Assembly (NCBI RefSeq): GCF_016469035.1
Contig: NZ_JAEHJZ010000039.1
Coordinates: 32,150-96,149, forward strand
DNA from: Gelidibacter salicanalis
GTDB lineage: Bacteria; Bacteroidota; Bacteroidia; Flavobacteriales; Flavobacteriaceae
Direction: 5' to 3'
Length of the DNA: 64,000 nucleotides
Shown: one piece after another, positions 25,853 to 35,407 of the stretch
Layout: every line of letters begins with the position of its first letter
Numbering within the stretch: the stretch's first letter is position 1
The notes under the pieces: generated by a model
The model's input: only the letters and a program-made list of their open reading frames with translations
Database searches by the model: none
What the model was told of the DNA's origin: nothing
Made by a program: the position numbers and the translations under genes

Positions 25853-27703
25853 TTGAAGACTATAACATTCATATTAATGGTACTTTTAAGCATGACAATA
25901 TTTGCGCAAGTAGAGAAAATAGAACCCCCTTTTTGGTGGGCAGGAATGCAACATTCCGAGGTACAACTGATGGTGTACGGTCAGGACATCGCCCAATATG
26001 AGGTGGCATTTGCAAACACCATTCAAATTACGGATGTTGTTAAAACCGAAAACCCCAACTACATGTTTGTTACCATCAACACCAAAAATGTTGATGCGGG
26101 TACCTATGAGTTGCAATTTTTAAAGGATGACACTATCTTAGGGACACAATCTTATGAGTTAAAAGCCCGCCGAGACCATTCGGCTTCAAGAAAAGGTTTT
26201 GATTCTAGTGATTTGATTTATTTGGTGATGCCAGATCGTTTCTCGAATGGAAATTCAGACAACGACAGCACTGACGACACCATTGAGGAGGTCAACAGAG
26301 CAGAGCTTTCAGGTCGTCATGGTGGCGATATTCAGGGCATCATCAATCATTTGGATTACCTGGATGAACTGGGCGTTACCGCCCTTTGGAGTACGCCGTT
26401 GTTGGAGGACAATGAGCCCATCCATTCCTACCACACCTATGCTCAAAGTGATTATTATAAAATTGATCCGCGTTACGGTACCAATGACGATTATAAACGT
26501 TTGGCTTCTGAACTGCACCAACGCGACATGAAACTCCTTATGGATTATGTCACGAATCACTGGGGAAGTAAGCATTGGATGATCCAAGATTTACCTTCCA
26601 AAGACTGGATTAACTTTTGGGACTCTGACGAAAACGGCTTTGAACGTAGCAGCCACAGGATGACCACCCAATTTGATTCCAATGCTTCAGAGTCAGACAA
26701 GAAAGCGTGTATGAATGGCTGGTTTGATACCTCAATGCCGGATATTAACCAGAAAAACCCTTTGGTGCTTACCTACTTGATTCAGAATGCAATTTGGTGG
26801 GTTGAATTTACAGATTTGGATGGCTTTCGGGTGGATACCTATTCTTATAATGATAAGGAGGGCATCGCAAAATGGACCAAAGCCATTATGGACGAATATC
26901 CTAAGTTAAATATCGCCGGAGAGGTCTGGATGCATAATCAGGCACAAATGGCCTATTGGCAAAAGGATAGTAAGATTGGCGCTATAGACAATTATAATTC
27001 GCATTTACCAACCGTCATGGACTTTACGCTTCACGATGCCCTTATACTCATGTTTGCTGAAGATGAGCAAGGATGGGACAAGGGCATGTTAAGAGCCTAT
27101 GAGAATTTTGCCAACGATTTTTTATACCCAGACATCAATAACATTCTTGTGTTTGCTGGAAATCATGATACCAATCGGATCAATGAAATCTATAAAGCAG
27201 ATCTGAATACTTATAAAATGATCATGACCATGGTGGCTACGGTCAGAGGCATTCCACAGGTATATTATGGTGACGAATTGGGCATGGGCGGTAATAAAGA
27301 TTTGAAAGGCGATGGGGACATCCGACATGATTTTCCCGGAGGATGGGAAGGCGATCCGATCAATGCATTTACCGCAGAAGGAAGAACCCCGGGTCAAACT
27401 GCATTTTTTGAATTTTCAAAGAAAGTTTTCAATTGGAGAAAATCGAAATCGGCCATTCATAAAGGAAAAACCATGCAATTTGTTCCTGAGAACAACGTGT
27501 ATGTCTATTTTAGATATACTGATGAAGAACGTGTGATGGTGGTGATCAATAACAATCCGGAAGCGCAGACTTTAGAGCTGAAACGCTTCAAAGAAATGAT
27601 CAAATTACATACTTCGGGTTGGGATATTCTTTCAGAACAGCAGATTTCCTTAGAAAACACCTTGCAAGTTGATGGCAAAACAGCCATGATTATTGAATTT
27701 TAA
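25853..27703 (+). CDS. GH13 neopullulanase/cyclomaltodextrinase-like amylase (SusA-like)
   Basis: A 616-residue enzyme starting with TTG, the only start that gives a proper signal peptide (MKTITFILMVLLSMTIFAQ); the next ATG would lack the basic residues. An N-terminal cyclomaltodextrinase-type domain (IEPPFWWAGMQHSEVQLMVY) precedes the barrel: YLVMPDRFSNGN, GRHGGDIQGIINHLDYL, LLMDYVTNH, nucleophile in GFRVDTYSYND, acid/base in NIAGEVWMHN and FAGNHDTNRI. It has no lipobox, so it is probably periplasmic and cleaves imported maltodextrins or alpha-1,6-branched fragments. It follows the GH65 gene after 40 bases. Confidence 0.92.
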   Translation: MKTITFILMVLLSMTIFAQVEKIEPPFWWAGMQHSEVQLMVYGQDIAQYEVAFANTIQITDVVKTENPNYMFVTINTKNVDAGTYELQFLKDDTILGTQSYELKARRDHSASRKGFDSSDLIYLVMPDRFSNGNSDNDSTDDTIEEVNRAELSGRHGGDIQGIINHLDYLDELGVTALWSTPLLEDNEPIHSYHTYAQSDYYKIDPRYGTNDDYKRLASELHQRDMKLLMDYVTNHWGSKHWMIQDLPSKDWINFWDSDENGFERSSHRMTTQFDSNASESDKKACMNGWFDTSMPDINQKNPLVLTYLIQNAIWWVEFTDLDGFRVDTYSYNDKEGIAKWTKAIMDEYPKLNIAGEVWMHNQAQMAYWQKDSKIGAIDNYNSHLPTVMDFTLHDALILMFAEDEQGWDKGMLRAYENFANDFLYPDINNILVFAGNHDTNRINEIYKADLNTYKMIMTMVATVRGIPQVYYGDELGMGGNKDLKGDGDIRHDFPGGWEGDPINAFTAEGRTPGQTAFFEFSKKVFNWRKSKSAIHKGKTMQFVPENNVYVYFRYTDEERVMVVINNNPEAQTLELKRFKEMIKLHTSGWDILSEQQISLENTLQVDGKTAMIIEF

Positions 27704-27762
27704 ACGGCCTACTTTCTCCAACAGATTGTTTAAATGCAGCGGTTGGAGGTTTTAATAATACT

Positions 27763-28740
27763 ATGAAAAAAAGCATCTATATACTGATCATTTTCGCTGT
27801 TTTGATGTCCTGTACGACCAACACTAAGAAGGCTAAAATAAAACCTGCGGACACCTCAAAAGCGGTTGTCGAAACTATTGAAGGCGATTTTGCAGGCGGC
27901 ACTTTACTGCGGATTGATGACTTTCCATCCAATTATATTCCACCGCGAAAAGTGGACATTTGGTTGCCAAAGGATTATTCCGAACGTAAAAAATATGCAG
28001 TCTTGTACATGCACGATGGGCAGATGCTATTTGATAGTAACATCACCTGGAATAATGAAGAATGGAAAGTGGATGAGGTGTCGGCTAAATTGATGAATGA
28101 TAGCATTACCAAAGATTTTATTGTGGTGGCACCATTTAATATTAATGAGTTGCGCCACAGTGAATATTTTCCTCAAAAGCCTTTTGAATCCCTTTCCAGA
28201 TCGGTTCAGGATTCTCTATTTGAAGAAGCGAGATTGAATAATTTTAAATTGGATTCGGTCACTTCCAATAATTATTTAGGGTTTCTGGTGCATGAACTTA
28301 AGCCTTACGTCGATGCCAATTATTCGGTGCTTACGGATAGGGAAAATACGGTGGTGGCTGGTTCAAGTATGGGCGGATTGATTTCAATGTACGCGGTTTG
28401 CGAGTACCCAGAAGTTTTTGGGGCTGCTGCTTGCTTGTCTACCCATTGGCCAGGTGGTAATCCTGACGATAGTGATGTGTTGGCCGATACTTTTTTTGAG
28501 TATATGGAAGACCATGTGCCTTCTCCAAAAACACACAGATTCTATTTTGATTATGGTACAGAAACCATGGATAAATTCTATCCTAAATACGCGCCAACAG
28601 TTGATAGAATATTTAAGAAAAAAAATTACGAATCCTCAAACTTTAGAAATTTAAAGTTTGAAGGCGGAGAGCATACGGAAGTCTCGTGGCAAAAGCGACT
28701 GCACATTCCATTGACGTTTTTGTTGAAGAAGACCGAGTAA
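27763..28740 (+). CDS. Lipoprotein alpha/beta-hydrolase (esterase D/Fes-type)
   Basis: A 325-residue lipoprotein (FAVLMSCTTN lipobox). The fold is that of the putative esterase family PF00756: VDIWLPKDY, YAVLYMHDGQMLFD, nucleophile Ser in VVAGSSMGGLISMYA, and a C-terminal His in GGEHTEVSWQKR. Proteins of this kind occur in flavobacterial maltodextrin loci beside GH13 enzymes, but their substrate is not established; it may remove acyl groups from modified glucans. The gene is downstream of the GH13 gene on the same strand. Confidence 0.82.
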   Translation: MKKSIYILIIFAVLMSCTTNTKKAKIKPADTSKAVVETIEGDFAGGTLLRIDDFPSNYIPPRKVDIWLPKDYSERKKYAVLYMHDGQMLFDSNITWNNEEWKVDEVSAKLMNDSITKDFIVVAPFNINELRHSEYFPQKPFESLSRSVQDSLFEEARLNNFKLDSVTSNNYLGFLVHELKPYVDANYSVLTDRENTVVAGSSMGGLISMYAVCEYPEVFGAAACLSTHWPGGNPDDSDVLADTFFEYMEDHVPSPKTHRFYFDYGTETMDKFYPKYAPTVDRIFKKKNYESSNFRNLKFEGGEHTEVSWQKRLHIPLTFLLKKTE

Positions 28741-28753
28741 ATGTCAGAATTGA

Positions 28754-28875
28754 AGACCTCACAGGTATTTAAAACCTGTGAGGTCTAGTTAATAAAAAAT
28801 CATCTAATTCCTTCCCTTATTTCAAGGGAAGGTGGCTTTAATTCCCGATAAGGAATTAAAGTCGGAAGGGTAAAA
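28754..28875. repeat. Three consecutive perfect palindromes between esterase and GH31 genes
   Basis: AGACCTCACAGGT (28754-28766) pairs with ACCTGTGAGGTCT (28774-28786). CCTTCCCTT (28810-28818) pairs with AAGGGAAGG (28824-28832). CTTTAATTCC (28836-28845) pairs with GGAATTAAAG (28852-28861), followed by CGGAAGGG. All three stems are perfect. They nearly fill the 143-base gap, and the first could act as a bidirectional terminator. Confidence 0.7.
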
Positions 28876-28883
28876 CACAAAAT

Positions 28884-31265
28884 ATGAAACAGTACTTAGT
28901 AATAACATTCCTACTCTCCTTAACCCTCGGATTCTCCCAAAACCCGAACCGAACGTTTGAATCCATCGCTTACAAAAACAATGTACTGGACATCAAAGTC
29001 AGTGACGGGGTTTATAAAATCATACCGTTTAGTGACCACATCATTGAAACCACTTTTATTCCTGAAGGAGAAGTCTACAATCCCAATTCGCATGCGGTCG
29101 TTTTAAAACCAGAACCAATACAAGCTAAGTTGCTGAATGTTGGGGAGTCGTTTAAATTTCAAACAGAGGGAATTACGGTAAATATCCAAAAACAGCCGTT
29201 TCAAATTTCCTACAGTTATAAAGGTAAACCCGTCATTTCTGAGAAAAAAGGCTATGTTAAAAATGACAGTTTAGAAACCATTCAATTCAATTTGACCAAG
29301 GACGAAGTGCTTTATGGTGGTGGTGCACGCGCTTTAGGCATGAACCGCCGTGGCTACCGATTGGAGCTTTATAACCGTGCCCATTACGGTTATGAAACCC
29401 ATTCGGAATTGATGAATTACACCATGCCTATAGTCCTGTCATCAAAGCAGTATATGGTTCATTTTGATAATGCGCCGATCGGATTTTTAGATTTGGACAG
29501 TAATAAAGACAACACCTTAACCTATGAAACCATTTCTGGCAGAAAAACCTACCAAGTTATTGTGGGCGATTCGTGGACCGATTTGATTGATTATTATACA
29601 GACTTAACTGGGAAACAGCCCATGCCACCACGTTGGGCCTTAGGAAATTTCTCTAGTAGATTTGGCTATCATTCCCAAAAAGAAGTGGAAGCAACCGTTC
29701 AGAAATTCAGGGATGAAGAAATACCGTTAGATGCCATCATCATCGATATTTTTTGGTTCGGAAAGGACATTCAGGGACATATGGGGAATCTTGAATTTTT
29801 AAAAGATTCGTTCCCAAATCCAACCCAAATGATCAAAGATTTAAAATCTGATCATGTAAACACGGTATTGGTTTCAGAGCCTTTTGTATTAACAACGTCT
29901 AAAAGATGGGAAGATGCTGTTGATAAAGGTGTTTTGGCAAAAGATTCAATTGGCAACCCATTCATCTATGATTTCTATTTTGGAAATACTGGATTGATCG
30001 ACATTTATAATCCGAAAGGGAAAACCTGGTTTTGGACTATTTATAAAGACCTTACAGATATAGGTGTGACCGGAATATGGGGCGATTTAGGTGAGCCTGA
30101 AGTCCATCCTTCAGCGTTGCTTCATGCTACAGGAACGGCAGACGAAGTCCACAATACCTATGGCCACGATTGGGCACGCTTGATTTCAGAAGGCTATAAA
30201 GCGGACTTCCCCAACCAGCGACCTTTTGTTTTAATGCGTGCTGGATATTCCGGATCACAACGTTTTGGGATGGTTCCATGGTCAGGCGATGTCAACAGAA
30301 CTTGGGGCGGTTTACAAAGTCAACCGGAAATTGCACTTCAAATGGGCATGCAAGGCTTAGGCTATATGCACTCTGATTTGGGCGGATTTGCGGGGAATCT
30401 TCAAGATCCGGAACTCTATACGCGTTGGTTGCAATACGGCGTTTTTCAGCCTATCTACCGTCCGCATGCGCAAGAAGATGTGCCTGCAGAGCCGATTTTT
30501 TGGGATGACCACACCAAAGCCTTGGCGAAAAAATCTATTGAATTGCGGTATAAATTACTACCGTATAATTACCATTTGAGTTTTCAAAACCATAAAAACG
30601 GCACACCATTAATGCGTCCGTTGTTCTTTGAAGACACTACTGAGGCGCTTAAGACAGAAGCGTCCACCTATTTTTGGGGCGATAATTTTCTGGTGTCACC
30701 AATCATGAAATCAAAGGTGACTAGCAAAGACCTCTATTTTCCAAAAGACAACGCGTGGTTCGATTTTTATACCGGCGAAAAATTTTTTGGCGGACAAACA
30801 GCAACCGTTAACGTGGCTGAAGATAACATCCCTACCTATGTGCGTGCCGGGGCATTCATTCCGATGGCAAAATCGATGCAAAGTACCAAGGATTATGACG
30901 GAAATGTATTTGAACTTCATTACTATCATGATGCATCTGTTGAAAAAAGTATAGGACAATTGTATAACGACGATGGTGTAACCGCTAATGCTTATAAAAA
31001 AGGCAACTATGAGCTATTGACCTTCGAATCAGAAACGACTCCTTCTAAAATTGAAATCGGATTCGAAGCTGAGATTGGATCGACCTATAAATCGCAATCT
31101 AAGATGATTGATCTTGTAGTACACCATATCGGCGGAAAACCAAAATGGATCAAAAGTAAACGTAAGAGACTAGAGTTCACTTATAATGAAAATAAAAACA
31201 CGGTGACCATTCCATTGGAATGGAACACGGCAAAAGAATTACAACTAAACATCAAATTAAAGTAA
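28884..31265 (+). CDS. GH31 alpha-glucosidase
   Basis: A 793-residue exported enzyme (signal peptide MKQYLVITFLLSLTLGFSQ). The N-terminal beta-sandwich includes KDEVLYGGGARALGMNRRG. The barrel has PPRWALGNFSSRFGYHSQKE, DAIIIDIFWFGKDIQGHMG, the nucleophile Asp in TGIWGDLGEPEVHPS, and the acid/base Asp region MVPWSGDVNRTWGGL. C-terminal beta domains follow. It would remove glucose from the ends of maltooligosaccharides or isomalto-branches in the periplasm. Bacteroides Sus uses a GH97 enzyme for this step; here a GH31 fills the slot. The next gene starts 6 bases downstream. Confidence 0.94.
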   Translation: MKQYLVITFLLSLTLGFSQNPNRTFESIAYKNNVLDIKVSDGVYKIIPFSDHIIETTFIPEGEVYNPNSHAVVLKPEPIQAKLLNVGESFKFQTEGITVNIQKQPFQISYSYKGKPVISEKKGYVKNDSLETIQFNLTKDEVLYGGGARALGMNRRGYRLELYNRAHYGYETHSELMNYTMPIVLSSKQYMVHFDNAPIGFLDLDSNKDNTLTYETISGRKTYQVIVGDSWTDLIDYYTDLTGKQPMPPRWALGNFSSRFGYHSQKEVEATVQKFRDEEIPLDAIIIDIFWFGKDIQGHMGNLEFLKDSFPNPTQMIKDLKSDHVNTVLVSEPFVLTTSKRWEDAVDKGVLAKDSIGNPFIYDFYFGNTGLIDIYNPKGKTWFWTIYKDLTDIGVTGIWGDLGEPEVHPSALLHATGTADEVHNTYGHDWARLISEGYKADFPNQRPFVLMRAGYSGSQRFGMVPWSGDVNRTWGGLQSQPEIALQMGMQGLGYMHSDLGGFAGNLQDPELYTRWLQYGVFQPIYRPHAQEDVPAEPIFWDDHTKALAKKSIELRYKLLPYNYHLSFQNHKNGTPLMRPLFFEDTTEALKTEASTYFWGDNFLVSPIMKSKVTSKDLYFPKDNAWFDFYTGEKFFGGQTATVNVAEDNIPTYVRAGAFIPMAKSMQSTKDYDGNVFELHYYHDASVEKSIGQLYNDDGVTANAYKKGNYELLTFESETTPSKIEIGFEAEIGSTYKSQSKMIDLVVHHIGGKPKWIKSKRKRLEFTYNENKNTVTIPLEWNTAKELQLNIKLK

Positions 31266-31271
31266 GTACAC

Positions 31272-32693
31272 ATGAAAAAAATTATGTTAGCAGCCTTCAG
31301 TTTAATGCTGATTACGGCTTGCAAGGAAGAACCGAAAAGAGACTTAACAGTTAATGAAAACACTGAAGAAACATTTCAAACGATCACTGACGACGTTCTA
31401 GAGACCGGGGTTATTTATGAAGCCAACATTCGTCAATATTCCCCATCGGGACATTTTGACGAATTCACTAAAGACATTCCGCAGTTAAAAGAATTGGGGG
31501 TAAAAGTCATTTGGTTGATGCCAATTTTTCCAATCAGCGAGACCAACCGTAAAGCTACGGGCGGTGCGGATAGTAAGTTTGCATCAGAATTTCCTGAAGC
31601 AGAGCAATCAAAATACTTAGGCAGCTATTATGCGGTATCCGATTTTACTAAAATCAATCCAGAATTTGGAACCATTGAAGATTTTAGAAATCTCATCAAA
31701 ACTGCGCATGATAATGGGATTTATGTCATCTTGGACTGGGTTCCAAATCACACGGGTTGGGACCACGAGTGGATCAGCTCTAATCCTGAGTATTACACCC
31801 AGGATAAAGATGGCAACGTAACCTATCCTGTAGAAACAGATTGGACGGATGTTGCTGACCTCAATTACGATAATAAAGACATGCGCAAAGAGATGATTGC
31901 AGACATGCAATATTGGTTAAAAGAAGAAGGTGTGGACGGCTTTAGATGTGATGTAGCGGCTTCTGTCCCAACTGATTTTTGGGTGGAGGCTATTCCGCAA
32001 TTAAGAGCAACCAAAGACATTTTTATGTTAGCGGAAGCTTGGGAACCAGAATTGGCTAAGGATGGACTTTTTGATATGGTTTACGGTTGGGATACGCACC
32101 ATGTGATGAATGATTTGGCCCAAGGCAAGAAAGGCTTGGAGGCTTGGAATGATCGTATGACGCAGATTGACTCCTTATACGAGAAGGATGATATCATTAT
32201 GAATTTTATTACCAATCATGATGAAAATTCTTGGAGTGGCACTATCAGTGAACGTATGAAAGACGCCGCACCGTTAATGACCGCGTTCAGTTATGTGATT
32301 CCTGGAATGCCACTTATTTATTCAGGAATGGAATACGATATGGACTACAGATTAAAGTTTTTTGAAAAGGATTCGATTCCTAAAACTAAAAAAACCATGT
32401 GGCCATTACTTGAAAAACTAGGCGAATTGAAAAACACAAATCCAGCGTTACATGGAGGTAAAAATCCAGCGTCTTATACAAACTTAGATACTACAAATGC
32501 TAAAGTCTTGGCATTTCAACGCGCCAAAGATGATCATACCGTTACATTTATTGGAAATTTCTCTGATAAAGATCAATCCGTTTCCGCACCGGTAACCGGA
32601 AACTTTAAAGATTATATGAATGGGGATACTATAGAACTTAAAGAAGAGGCAATGGTTTTAAAACCTTGGGCATATAAAATTTTAACTAATTAA
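31272..32693 (+). CDS. GH13 alpha-amylase lipoprotein
   Basis: A 473-residue lipoprotein (LMLITACKEEPK lipobox). The compact GH13 barrel starts at GVIYEANIRQYSPSGHFDEF, then DIPQLKELGVKVIWLMPI, VILDWVPNHTGWDH, nucleophile in GVDGFRCDVAASVP, acid/base in FMLAEAWEPE and NFITNHDENSW. A short C-terminal beta domain ends it. It is probably membrane-anchored and acts on short maltodextrins. Spacing of 6 bases upstream and 2 bases downstream puts it in a tight operon with the GH31 gene and the second GH13 lipoprotein gene. Confidence 0.93.
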   Translation: MKKIMLAAFSLMLITACKEEPKRDLTVNENTEETFQTITDDVLETGVIYEANIRQYSPSGHFDEFTKDIPQLKELGVKVIWLMPIFPISETNRKATGGADSKFASEFPEAEQSKYLGSYYAVSDFTKINPEFGTIEDFRNLIKTAHDNGIYVILDWVPNHTGWDHEWISSNPEYYTQDKDGNVTYPVETDWTDVADLNYDNKDMRKEMIADMQYWLKEEGVDGFRCDVAASVPTDFWVEAIPQLRATKDIFMLAEAWEPELAKDGLFDMVYGWDTHHVMNDLAQGKKGLEAWNDRMTQIDSLYEKDDIIMNFITNHDENSWSGTISERMKDAAPLMTAFSYVIPGMPLIYSGMEYDMDYRLKFFEKDSIPKTKKTMWPLLEKLGELKNTNPALHGGKNPASYTNLDTTNAKVLAFQRAKDDHTVTFIGNFSDKDQSVSAPVTGNFKDYMNGDTIELKEEAMVLKPWAYKILTN

Positions 32694-32695
32694 GC

Positions 32696-34357
32696 ATGAC
32701 AAAAGTTTTATGGTGCCTGCTTTGTAGTTTGGTAATATTGAGCTGTAAAGAAGGACATACGCAAATTACAATGGAAGAAAACAACGATGTGCCTTTTGTT
32801 TGGGAGGGTGCCAATTTATATTTTTTATTGACTGATCGGTTCAACAATGGCGATAGTGCCAACGACCTGAATTTCGATCGTACGCAGGAAGCGGGTAAAC
32901 TGAGAGGATTTGAAGGTGGCGACTTAAAAGGCATCACCCAAAAAATTGAAGAAGGCTACTTCTCTGACCTTGGTGTCAATGCCATTTGGATGACACCCAT
33001 TGTAGAGCAAATCCATGGTGGTACTGATGAAGGTACGGGTGTTACTTCCGGATTTCACGGGTATTGGACCAAGGATTGGACGGCAATTGACCCTAATTTT
33101 GGAACCAAAGACGATTTGAAAGCCTTGGTGCAAGCGGCGCATAACAAAGGAATTCGGGTAGTGTTGGACGCAGTGATCAATCATACGGGGCCAGTCACGC
33201 CCGTTGACCCTGTTTGGCCCGATGAGTGGGTTCGTACAGACCCTACCTGCGATTATAGTTCGTACGATGCGACGATTTCCTGTACGTTGGTTAAAAATCT
33301 TCCCGACATTAAAACGGAAAGTAATGAGCACGTGGAGTTACCACCGCAACTTGTGGAGAAATGGAAAGCAGAAGGACGTTATGATCAGGAGGTAGCAGAA
33401 TTGGATGCGTTTTTTGAACGTACAGGGCATCCTAGAGCTCCGCGATTTTATATTATGAAATGGCTTACGGATTTTATTACGGAATATGGCATTGATGGCT
33501 ATCGTGTAGATACCGTGAAACATACAGAGGAAACCGTTTGGCAGGAATTTAAAACCGAATGTGATTTTGCTTTTAAGGAATGGAAAACCAATAATCCAGA
33601 AGCGGTATTGGATGCCAATGATTTTTATTTGGTGGGTGAAGTGTATGGCTACGGCATTTCAGCTGTAAAAGCATATAATTTGGGAGGACAAACCATCAAT
33701 TATTTTGATAAGGCTTTTAACAGTTTGATCAATTTTGAATTTAAGTATGACGCTGCACAATTACACTACGAGCAGTTATTTAAGAAATATGGAGATGCGC
33801 TTCACAATCCGCTGAAAGGCTATGGCGTTCTGAATTACCTGTCGTCACATGATGACGGGCAACCTTTTGACCCATCACGTCAAAAGTCATTCGAAACTGC
33901 TACAAAATTATTATTGTCTCCTGGTACTTCACAGTTGTATTATGGCGATGAATCCGCAAGATCGTTGGTTATAGAAGGTACAAATGGTGATGCAACCTTA
34001 CGTTCAATGATGAATTGGGAATCCATCGCATCTGATGAAAACACCATAACCATTGTATCACATTATCAGAAATTGGGACAATTCAGAAAAAACCATCCCG
34101 CAGTTGGTGCTGGCGTTCATCAAATGATCACAGATAGTCCTTATGTGTTTTATAGACGTTACCAAAAGAATGATTTTGAAGATGTGGTAGTGGTAGGTCT
34201 TGAGTTGCCAATTGGAATGAAAACCTTAGACGTTTCGGGTGTGTTTAAGGAAGGTGCAATAGTGCGTGATGCGTATTCAAAACAAGAGTCAAAGGTTATT
34301 GACGGTCGCGTTCAAATAGATTCAGAATACGATATTGTCCTTTTAGAATTGAAATAG
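32696..34357 (+). CDS. GH13 alpha-amylase lipoprotein
   Basis: A 553-residue lipoprotein (SLVILSCKEGH lipobox). GH13 motifs: LYFLLTDRFNNGDSANDLNF, FEGGDLKGITQKI, VLDAVINHTGPVTP, nucleophile in GIDGYRVDTVKHTEE, acid/base in YLVGEVYGYG and NYLSSHDDGQPF. An insertion of about 90 residues between the NHTG and GYRVD motifs carries a Cys pair (DPTCDY...ISCTL) that may form a disulfide. It is the last gene of the alpha-glucan locus and differs enough from the upstream GH13 gene that they are not recent duplicates. Confidence 0.93.
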   Translation: MTKVLWCLLCSLVILSCKEGHTQITMEENNDVPFVWEGANLYFLLTDRFNNGDSANDLNFDRTQEAGKLRGFEGGDLKGITQKIEEGYFSDLGVNAIWMTPIVEQIHGGTDEGTGVTSGFHGYWTKDWTAIDPNFGTKDDLKALVQAAHNKGIRVVLDAVINHTGPVTPVDPVWPDEWVRTDPTCDYSSYDATISCTLVKNLPDIKTESNEHVELPPQLVEKWKAEGRYDQEVAELDAFFERTGHPRAPRFYIMKWLTDFITEYGIDGYRVDTVKHTEETVWQEFKTECDFAFKEWKTNNPEAVLDANDFYLVGEVYGYGISAVKAYNLGGQTINYFDKAFNSLINFEFKYDAAQLHYEQLFKKYGDALHNPLKGYGVLNYLSSHDDGQPFDPSRQKSFETATKLLLSPGTSQLYYGDESARSLVIEGTNGDATLRSMMNWESIASDENTITIVSHYQKLGQFRKNHPAVGAGVHQMITDSPYVFYRRYQKNDFEDVVVVGLELPIGMKTLDVSGVFKEGAIVRDAYSKQESKVIDGRVQIDSEYDIVLLELK

Positions 34358-34362
34358 TTGGT

Positions 34363-35245
34363 TTGTCAGTTCGAGTGTTTTTAAGGCTGTCGCGGTAGCG
34401 TCATCCTTAAAAATGTATCGAGAACCGCAGTGTTTTTAAGGCTGTCGCAGTAGCGTCATCCTTAAAAATGTATCGAGAACCGCAGTGTTTTTATGATTTG
34501 ATAAAGGCGGATTATGTTAAGGCTTTCGGGACATATCGAGAACCTTACATCATTAAATTTCAGGTTTTCGCACGCTTCTCGATACTATTTTCAATCACTA
34601 TGGCGCTTGAAAATCACTCGAAGTGACAATGTGTATCGGTTGTCAGTTCGAGTGTTTTTAAGGCTGTCGCGGTAGCGTCATCCTTAAAAATGTATCGAGA
34701 ACCGCAGTGTTTTTATGATTTGATAAGGGCGGATTATGTTAAGGCTTTCGGGACATATCGAGAACCTTACATCATTAAATTTCAGGTTTTCGCACGCTTC
34801 TCGATACTATTTTCAATCACTTTGGCGCTTGAAAATCACTCGAAGTGACAATGTGTATCGGTTGTCAGATCGAGTGTTTTTAAGGCTGTCGCAGTAGCGT
34901 CATCCTTAAAAATGTATCGAGAACCGCAGTGGTTCCGATTTTTCATCGGAACTGTATCGAGAACCGCCGTGATTCCGATTTTTAATCGGAATTGTATCGA
35001 GAACCACAGTGATTTTAAATTTGACATCGTCCAAGTCGTAAACAAGTAGTTTGGTTGTCAGTTCGAGTGTCCCGAAAGCTTCGGAAATGATTTGATAAAG
35101 GCAGATTATGTTAAGGCTTTCGGGACATATCGAGAACCTTACGTCATTAAATTTCAGGTTTTCGCACGCTTCTCGATACTATTTTCAATCACTATGGTGC
35201 TTGAAAATCACTCGAAGTGACAATGTGTATCATATCGAGAACCGA
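34363..35245. repeat. Mosaic array of palindromic repeats
   Basis: Four related units begin with TTGTCAG(T/A)TCGAGTG at 34363, 34640, 34862 and 35055. Units 1, 2 and 4 end with CACTCGAAGTGACAATGTG. Unit 1 (277 bases) equals unit 2 (222 bases) plus a 55-base internal duplication. TATCGAGAACC occurs ten times as a linker between hairpins such as TTTTTAAGG..CCTTAAAAA, GTTCCGAT..ATCGGAAC and ATTCCGAT..ATCGGAAT. There is no coding capacity. It fills nearly the whole gap between the last GH13 gene and the GAF gene. The outer ends resemble the smaller elements at 8.9 and 12.0 kb. Confidence 0.85.
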
Positions 35246-35320
35246 GTAACATCTTTTTTTAAATTTAATTACAAAGTTTACCAGAATCTAAAAGTAGAGA
35301 TGCTGCCGAAAAAATAGATT

Positions 35321-35363
35321 AGAATCGTGAAGCTCACATCGGACGTCACGATTCTTTTTTTTT
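35321..35363 (+). terminator. Strong intrinsic terminator after the repeat array
   Basis: AGAATCGTGA (35321-35330) pairs perfectly with TCACGATTCT (35346-35355), followed by eight further T residues (nine in a row counting the last stem base). It lies almost 1 kb after the last alpha-glucan gene, beyond the repeats. Confidence 0.8.
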
Positions 35364-35383
35364 ATACCCTTCTCAAAAATCCG

Positions 35384-35391
35384 TAGATTTG
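35384..35391 (+). promoter_or_regulatory. -7 promoter element of the GAF-domain gene
   Basis: TAGATTTG fits TAnnTTTG and is 16 bases before the start codon; the -33 region (TTTA about 20 bases upstream) is weak. Confidence 0.45.
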
Positions 35392-35407
35392 AATATATTA
35401 AGACCCT

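Noticed and set aside
31272-34357. Recent tandem duplication of the two GH13 lipoprotein genes
   Set aside because: The two proteins differ in length, in loop structure and in the residues around every catalytic motif (GFRCDVAAS versus GYRVDTVKH), so they are old paralogues or separate acquisitions.
34363-35245. Regular repeats suggesting a CRISPR array
   Set aside because: The linker copies are irregularly spaced, the intervening pieces are themselves palindromes shared between units, and there are no unique spacers or cas genes.
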